A stretch of DNA of 52,640 bases from an uncultured Bacteroides sp. (GTDB taxonomy: Bacteria > Bacteroidota > Bacteroidia > Bacteroidales > Bacteroidaceae). The stretch is taken from assembly GCA_949285075.1 (NCBI GenBank), contig CASDXF010000030.1:1-52640 (forward strand), read 5' to 3'. Within the stretch, counting starts at the first letter, position 1. The number at the start of each line of letters is the position of its first letter. The notes below the pieces were generated by a model that was not told the DNA's origin, ran no database searches, and saw nothing but the letters and a program-made list of their open reading frames with translations. Of the stretch, positions 48,582 to 52,640 are shown piece after piece. The translations under genes were made by a program, and so were the position numbers.

Positions 48582-50987
48582 ATGAAGAAAAGATTAAAGA
48601 TCACAATTACAATATTAGTAAGTTTCGGTCTATTAATGTTCTTGCTCCCTTTCGCACTTCAGGGAAGAATATCAAAAACTCTGAAAGAGAAAGGCCATGA
48701 AAAGCTCAATGCGCAATTCGATTTTAAAAGAGTTGATATCAGCTTATTCCGAAATTTTCCGAAGGTCTCCGTTATTCTTGAAGATTTTTATCTGAAAGGA
48801 ATTGATGATTTCGCCTACGATACACTCATACAGATTCCCAAAGCCACTGCCGTCATTAATATATTCTCGTTATTAAGAAATAATGAGTACGACATCTCGA
48901 ACATATGTATTGAGGATGCCCGTATACACGGAATAGTACTCCCTAACAATCAAGCAAATTGGGATATTATAAAGTCTGATACTGTGATAAAGACTAAGAC
49001 AGGAACAAACGCTAAAACAGCACGGCCTACACACAACATCAAGCTGCAACATTTATCTTTTGAGAACTTGGATTTGATATATGATAATAAAAAAACAAAC
49101 AAATATGTTTCCACTCAAGGAATCAACATCTCTTATTCAGGAGATTCTAAAACAGAAGGTTCTGAATTACATCTTAAATCAAAAGCAAAGGCGTTAACTT
49201 ACAAGATTAACAAGGTTACTCTTCTTTACAATGCCAAAGCCTCTACCGATATCAATATAGACACAGATTTCGTCAACCGAAAATTTATTTTAAAGAATAG
49301 CACATTCCAAATAAACGCCGTTCAAGCGAGTCTTGACGGTTGGATTGCCTTTAAAGATACAGGAGTGAATCTAGACTTAAAGTTAAATACAGATGACATT
49401 AAATTTAAAGATCTACTATCATTGACGCCAACGATTTACGACAAAAGATTTTCTTGCTCAAAAACAGAAGGGACTGCAAGATTAACCGCATTCGCTAAAG
49501 GTAAATTACATAAAGACACTGTACCCGCGTTCGGCGTTGACCTGACGATAGAAGACGGTATGATTCACGGTCCTTCTCCATCTACTGGTATAGAACATAT
49601 CAATGTCAATATCTGTGTTCAAAATCATGGAGGAAACATAGATAAGACAATTGTTAACATCCAACCTATCAGTTTTCACATTTCAAAGAATCCTTTCTCT
49701 TTTACAGCGACAATTAAAAGCCTGAAAGACCCTGATTTTAACGTCAGGACAAAAGGTATTATCGATTTGAGTATGTTACAACATATATATCCGATAATCG
49801 ATACGCCCTTAAGCGGTGTTATCAAAACGGATATAGAAGCATCGGGCAAACTTTCTGACATTGAGAAAGAGCTGTATAATAAAGTAAAAATGAAGGGGAC
49901 AATGGAATTGAACAATCTGAAAGTTACAATGAACAACATGCCTGACATAGATATTAAGAATTCGCTACTTACGCTTACTCCTCAATATGTCCTATTTAGT
50001 CAAACGAACATAAGCATGGGAAACAATAACCTATCCGTTAATTGTCATCTTAAAAACTATATGGGATACTTATTAAAAAGACATACGGTGAAAGGCACAT
50101 TAGACATTCAATCAAATTTATTAAATTTAAATGAATTAATAACGGGAAATAATAATAAGAACGGTAACAAAAATAACTCATCTACCGATACTTTATCAAT
50201 AACTGTTGCGGAGACAAAAAAAAACACAGTTATAATTCCGGAAAACATTGATATTCAGCTAAACGCGAAGTTGAACCAAGTATCACTTGATAAGACAGTA
50301 TTTGACAATGTAAACGGAGAGATTCATATTAAGAATGGAATAATCAACATGAAGGGGATTTCCTGCAATTTATTAGAAGGAAATATCGCAATAAATGGCC
50401 ATTACGCTACCACGAATATGGAAAATCCGAAATTGAAAGCCAATCTCAAGCTTACAAACATAAGCTTTCAACAAAGCTATAAAGAAGTGGAAATGATACG
50501 GAAATTAGCTCCAGTCTTCGAAAACATCAATGGTTATTTTTCCGGTGATATCCATATTGAAACCCAATTAGACAAGAACATCAATCCTATATTAGAGACA
50601 ATGCAAGGAAAAGGAACTTTAGAAGTTCATGACATCAGTCTTAACGGAGTAGAGGTTATTAATCAAATCGCACATGCCATTAGACAACCCGACCTCAAAC
50701 ATGTAGAAATTAAAGATACAAAGGTAAATTTCACATTGCAAAATGGACGAATAGCGACAGAACCTTTTGACATCAGAGTGGGAGAATATATCTTAAATTT
50801 ATCCGGCTCTACAGGACTAGATCAAACTATCGACTATACAGGAACGCTCAAAATCCCCATATCGAATCAACAAATAGCGATTGGACTGAAAATAAACGGA
50901 CAACTCTCTTCTCCAAATGTGAGTATTGATAAGCATAGCCTGACTAATCAGGCTATAAAGCTCATGGCAAGAAAGTTCTTTCAATGA
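48582..50987 (+). CDS. AsmA-like protein
   Basis: 801 residues with a signal anchor (KRLKITITILVSFGLLMFLLPFAL). The following FDFKRVDISLFRNFPKVSVILEDFYLKG is the AsmA N-terminal beta pattern, and the C-terminal 300 residues (NVNGEIHIKNGIINMKGISC, FQQSYKEVEMIRKLAP, INGYFSGDIHIETQLD) are AsmA_2-like. Such proteins form long bridges that move phospholipid between inner and outer membranes. The gene has a poly-Asn patch near 522 (ITGNNNKNGNKNNSSTDT), a low-complexity linker. The downstream gene starts 15 bases after its stop. Confidence 0.85.
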   Translation: MKKRLKITITILVSFGLLMFLLPFALQGRISKTLKEKGHEKLNAQFDFKRVDISLFRNFPKVSVILEDFYLKGIDDFAYDTLIQIPKATAVINIFSLLRNNEYDISNICIEDARIHGIVLPNNQANWDIIKSDTVIKTKTGTNAKTARPTHNIKLQHLSFENLDLIYDNKKTNKYVSTQGINISYSGDSKTEGSELHLKSKAKALTYKINKVTLLYNAKASTDINIDTDFVNRKFILKNSTFQINAVQASLDGWIAFKDTGVNLDLKLNTDDIKFKDLLSLTPTIYDKRFSCSKTEGTARLTAFAKGKLHKDTVPAFGVDLTIEDGMIHGPSPSTGIEHINVNICVQNHGGNIDKTIVNIQPISFHISKNPFSFTATIKSLKDPDFNVRTKGIIDLSMLQHIYPIIDTPLSGVIKTDIEASGKLSDIEKELYNKVKMKGTMELNNLKVTMNNMPDIDIKNSLLTLTPQYVLFSQTNISMGNNNLSVNCHLKNYMGYLLKRHTVKGTLDIQSNLLNLNELITGNNNKNGNKNNSSTDTLSITVAETKKNTVIIPENIDIQLNAKLNQVSLDKTVFDNVNGEIHIKNGIINMKGISCNLLEGNIAINGHYATTNMENPKLKANLKLTNISFQQSYKEVEMIRKLAPVFENINGYFSGDIHIETQLDKNINPILETMQGKGTLEVHDISLNGVEVINQIAHAIRQPDLKHVEIKDTKVNFTLQNGRIATEPFDIRVGEYILNLSGSTGLDQTIDYTGTLKIPISNQQIAIGLKINGQLSSPNVSIDKHSLTNQAIKLMARKFFQ

Positions 50988-51002
50988 AATAAACATAAAT
51001 AA

Positions 51003-51620
51003 ATGAGTATGCTTTTAAAACTGTATGACAAGAACAATGACCCGCAAGACCTGCAACAAATCGTTGACACGCTAAATGACGGAGGAATCATTATCTATCC
51101 GACAGATACCATGTACGCTATCGGATGCCACGGACTAAAGGAACGGGCTATCGAACGTATTTGCCGCATTAAAGGAATAGACCCGCGAAAGAATAATCTT
51201 TCCATTGTCTGCTATGACCTAAGCAGCATCAGCGAATACGCCAAAGTAGACAACAACACATTTAAATTAATGAAACACTGTTTTCCCGGGCCTTTCACAT
51301 TCATCTTAAACGGCACAACCCGCTTGCCTAAAATCTTCCGCAACCGTAAAGAAGTGGGCATTCGTATGCCAGACAATAACATCACCCGTGAGATTACCCG
51401 ATTACTGGATGCTCCCATCATGACTACCACTTTACCTCATTCCGAGAACGAGGATTTGGAATATCTGACAGACCCTGAATTAATAGAGGAGAAGTTCAAC
51501 GATATGGTAGATATCGTAATAGACGGCGGTATCGGTGGCATAGAGCCTTCAACGGTTATCAAATGCACAGGAGAGTTTCCCGAAATCATCCGCCAAGGAA
51601 AGGGAATACTTGAGCTTTAA
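51003..51620 (+). CDS. Threonylcarbamoyl-AMP synthase (Sua5/YrdC family)
   Basis: 205 residues. Makes threonylcarbamoyl-AMP from Thr, bicarbonate and ATP for the t6A modification of tRNA. The sequences GGIIIYPTDTMYAIGCHG near 27, KNNLSIVCYDL, CFPGPFTFIL and IEPSTVIKCTGE near 180 are typical. The length is that of YrdC without the Sua5 extension. Met-3 could also be the start (51009). Together with miaA it makes two tRNA A37-modification genes in the window, but they are 15 kb apart. Confidence 0.93.
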   Translation: MSMLLKLYDKNNDPQDLQQIVDTLNDGGIIIYPTDTMYAIGCHGLKERAIERICRIKGIDPRKNNLSIVCYDLSSISEYAKVDNNTFKLMKHCFPGPFTFILNGTTRLPKIFRNRKEVGIRMPDNNITREITRLLDAPIMTTTLPHSENEDLEYLTDPELIEEKFNDMVDIVIDGGIGGIEPSTVIKCTGEFPEIIRQGKGILEL

Positions 51621-51625
51621 ATATT

Positions 51626-51670
51626 TTGGCTAGTCCCTAATACTTATATAAGTATTATAGAACTAGCCAA
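51626..51670. terminator. Bidirectional terminator
   Basis: TTGGCTAGT pairs with ACTAGCCAA, enclosing an inner stem AATACTTATATAAGTATT. It lies between convergent genes. Confidence 0.75.
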
Positions 51671-51693
51671 ATTCTAACCTAACCTAACAATAT

Positions 51694-52455
51694 TTACATC
51701 CTACGAATCCATATATTACGGAAACTGATTGGCTCACTCGGGTCTCCATGACTTTGCAGTAAGATAGGACCCGCTCCGTGTTTCACCACTCTAGGAAATC
51801 CGATATATTCCGTAGTTCCTAATATCATTGTATTATTCTGCAATACAACTCCATTCTGAATTACGGTAACCCTCGGATGCGTCCTATATGTTCCATCCTC
51901 CTTGAATACCGGCGCAGTATAAATAATGTCATACACATTCCATTCTCCCGGTTTACGCATGGCGTTTGCCAAAGGAGCGGTCTGCTTGTACATACTTCCA
52001 GCCTGTCCATTCACGTATGTAGAATTGTTATAGCTGTCCAACACCTGCAATTCATACATTCCTTGCAAATAAACGCCGCTATTTCCACGTGACTGACCCG
52101 TTCCTTGTATCGTTTTGGGTATTCTCCACTCAATATGAAGCTGAAAACTATCAAACTTCTCCTTCGTCTGAATATCTCCTTTACTTTTGTCTACCGTAAG
52201 AACGCCATCCTTCACTTTCCATTCAGCCGGTCCACCTTGCGTATTCTCCCATGCGGAAAGATCTTTTCCATCAAATAAAATAATGGCGTCTGAAGGAGCG
52301 GTAAAGCCTCCTCCGGGGAGATCCTTCCCCGGAGTTACAACAGGCGGAACAGGCTCGTAAAACTCAGACATTTCAGGTTTCATTCCTTCCTGCGCTGAAA
52401 CGGCCAGACTACCTGTACAGGCTAAAAACACACCTATAAGAATTTTGGTATTCAT
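51694..52455 (-). CDS. DUF1080 (3-keto-disaccharide hydrolase family) exported protein
   Basis: 253 residues with signal peptide (KILIGVFLACTGSLAVSAQ). The DUF1080 fold is recognised by IILFDGKDLSAWENTQGG, SFQLHIEWRIPKTIQGTGQS, RGNSGVYLQGMYELQVLDSY, KPGEWNVYDIIYTAP and the C-terminal ILLQSHGDPSEPISFRNIWI. Family members act on 3-keto sugars made by oxidative steps or bind glycans in the periplasm. The next gene upstream is another DUF1080 protein, 13 bases away, so this is a tandem pair. Confidence 0.9.
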   Translation of the reverse strand: MNTKILIGVFLACTGSLAVSAQEGMKPEMSEFYEPVPPVVTPGKDLPGGGFTAPSDAIILFDGKDLSAWENTQGGPAEWKVKDGVLTVDKSKGDIQTKEKFDSFQLHIEWRIPKTIQGTGQSRGNSGVYLQGMYELQVLDSYNNSTYVNGQAGSMYKQTAPLANAMRKPGEWNVYDIIYTAPVFKEDGTYRTHPRVTVIQNGVVLQNNTMILGTTEYIGFPRVVKHGAGPILLQSHGDPSEPISFRNIWIRRM

Positions 52456-52468
52456 CTTATAGCCTTAG

Positions 52469-52640
52469 TTAATCCATCACTTTCACCCTGATATTCCTGA
52501 ACCACACGTCGTCACCGTGATCTTGGAAACCGATGAAACCCTCGTGGTTGTCGCCGCCACAGTTGTTCAGAAGGCTGAAAGCCAAGGGCCACTTCTCCTC
52601 GCTGAACTTGCTCGCCTGAAGCATCTCCGTCCACTGGGGA
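52469..52640 (-). CDS. DUF1080 protein, C-terminus (cut by window edge)
   Basis: The last 56 codons: QWTEMLQASKFSEEKWPLAF, then NHEGFIGFQDHGDDVWFRNI and RVKVMD. The GFQDHGDDVWFRNIRV ending is the DUF1080 C-terminal strand. It lies upstream of the other DUF1080 gene on the same strand. Confidence 0.8.
   Translation of the reverse strand, partial: PQWTEMLQASKFSEEKWPLAFSLLNNCGGDNHEGFIGFQDHGDDVWFRNIRVKVMD

Overview
This window comes from a Bacteroidales chromosome, probably a Bacteroides- or Parabacteroides-like gut anaerobe. The evidence is the lpxC-fabZ gene fusion, promoters of the Bacteroidetes type (TTTG, 19-20 bases, TAnnTTTG) in place of sigma-70 boxes, little use of Shine-Dalgarno sites, a DUF6377-type regulator, DUF1080 proteins, lipoprotein glycosidases and a type IX secretion-like protease. 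I see no rRNA, no CRISPR array and no intact insertion sequence. There is one tRNA, tRNA-Arg(TCT).

Layout. 1-4.5 kb: start of a secreted protein, then a copper P-type ATPase with two extra C-terminal metal-binding domains, preceded by an AraC-type regulator that carries its own heavy-metal-associated domain. 4.6-11.3 kb: tRNA-Arg, then an operon of a very large double sensor kinase, a response regulator and an AbgT-family transporter. 11.5-18.3 kb: prs, dnaX, a RibD-like reductase and nadE, with a decayed mobile-element scar at the nadE 3' end. 18.4-22.1 kb: a perR-rubrerythrin oxidative stress pair, a SagB-like nitroreductase, a thioredoxin-like protein that has lost both active cysteines, and a glycosyltransferase coupled to a HicB-like small protein. 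22.5-25.2 kb: an alpha-L-rhamnosidase lying between long inverted repeats. 26-30.8 kb: purM-like gene, a small membrane protein, prfA, pyrF and an HD phosphohydrolase. 30.9-35.7 kb: lipid A genes lpxD, lpxC/fabZ and lpxA, a pRiA4b ORF-3-like protein and miaA. 35.7-40.4 kb: a DUF6377-type membrane regulator and an alpha-galactosidase-like lipoprotein on either side of 1 kb of non-coding DNA. 40.4-42.6 kb: a leader RNA candidate, a small membrane protein, a J-domain protein and pseudogene debris. 42.7-52.6 kb: HAD phosphatase, PIF1-like helicase with TPRs, S8 lipoprotein protease, a broken PorV-like gene, an AsmA-like protein, threonylcarbamoyl-AMP synthase and two DUF1080 proteins.

The most unusual signal is not a gene. 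Five intergenic regions (543-652, 14647-14756, 25373-25482, 37855-37964, 47484-47571) carry arrays with an exact 22-base period, each of four or five units. Most units contain a short dyad (CTCGCGAG-like, ACGAG-N3-CTCGT or TTGTACAA). The sequence differs between loci but the period does not. Since 22 is not a multiple of three, these arrays are not coding. They look like a family of protein-binding or RNA-forming elements that I cannot assign to a known class. Other notable items are a perfect 17-base inverted repeat around the miaA start codon, two hairpins with a compensatory base-pair change, and a 23-base duplication of nadE sequence bracketing a mobile-element gene fragment.
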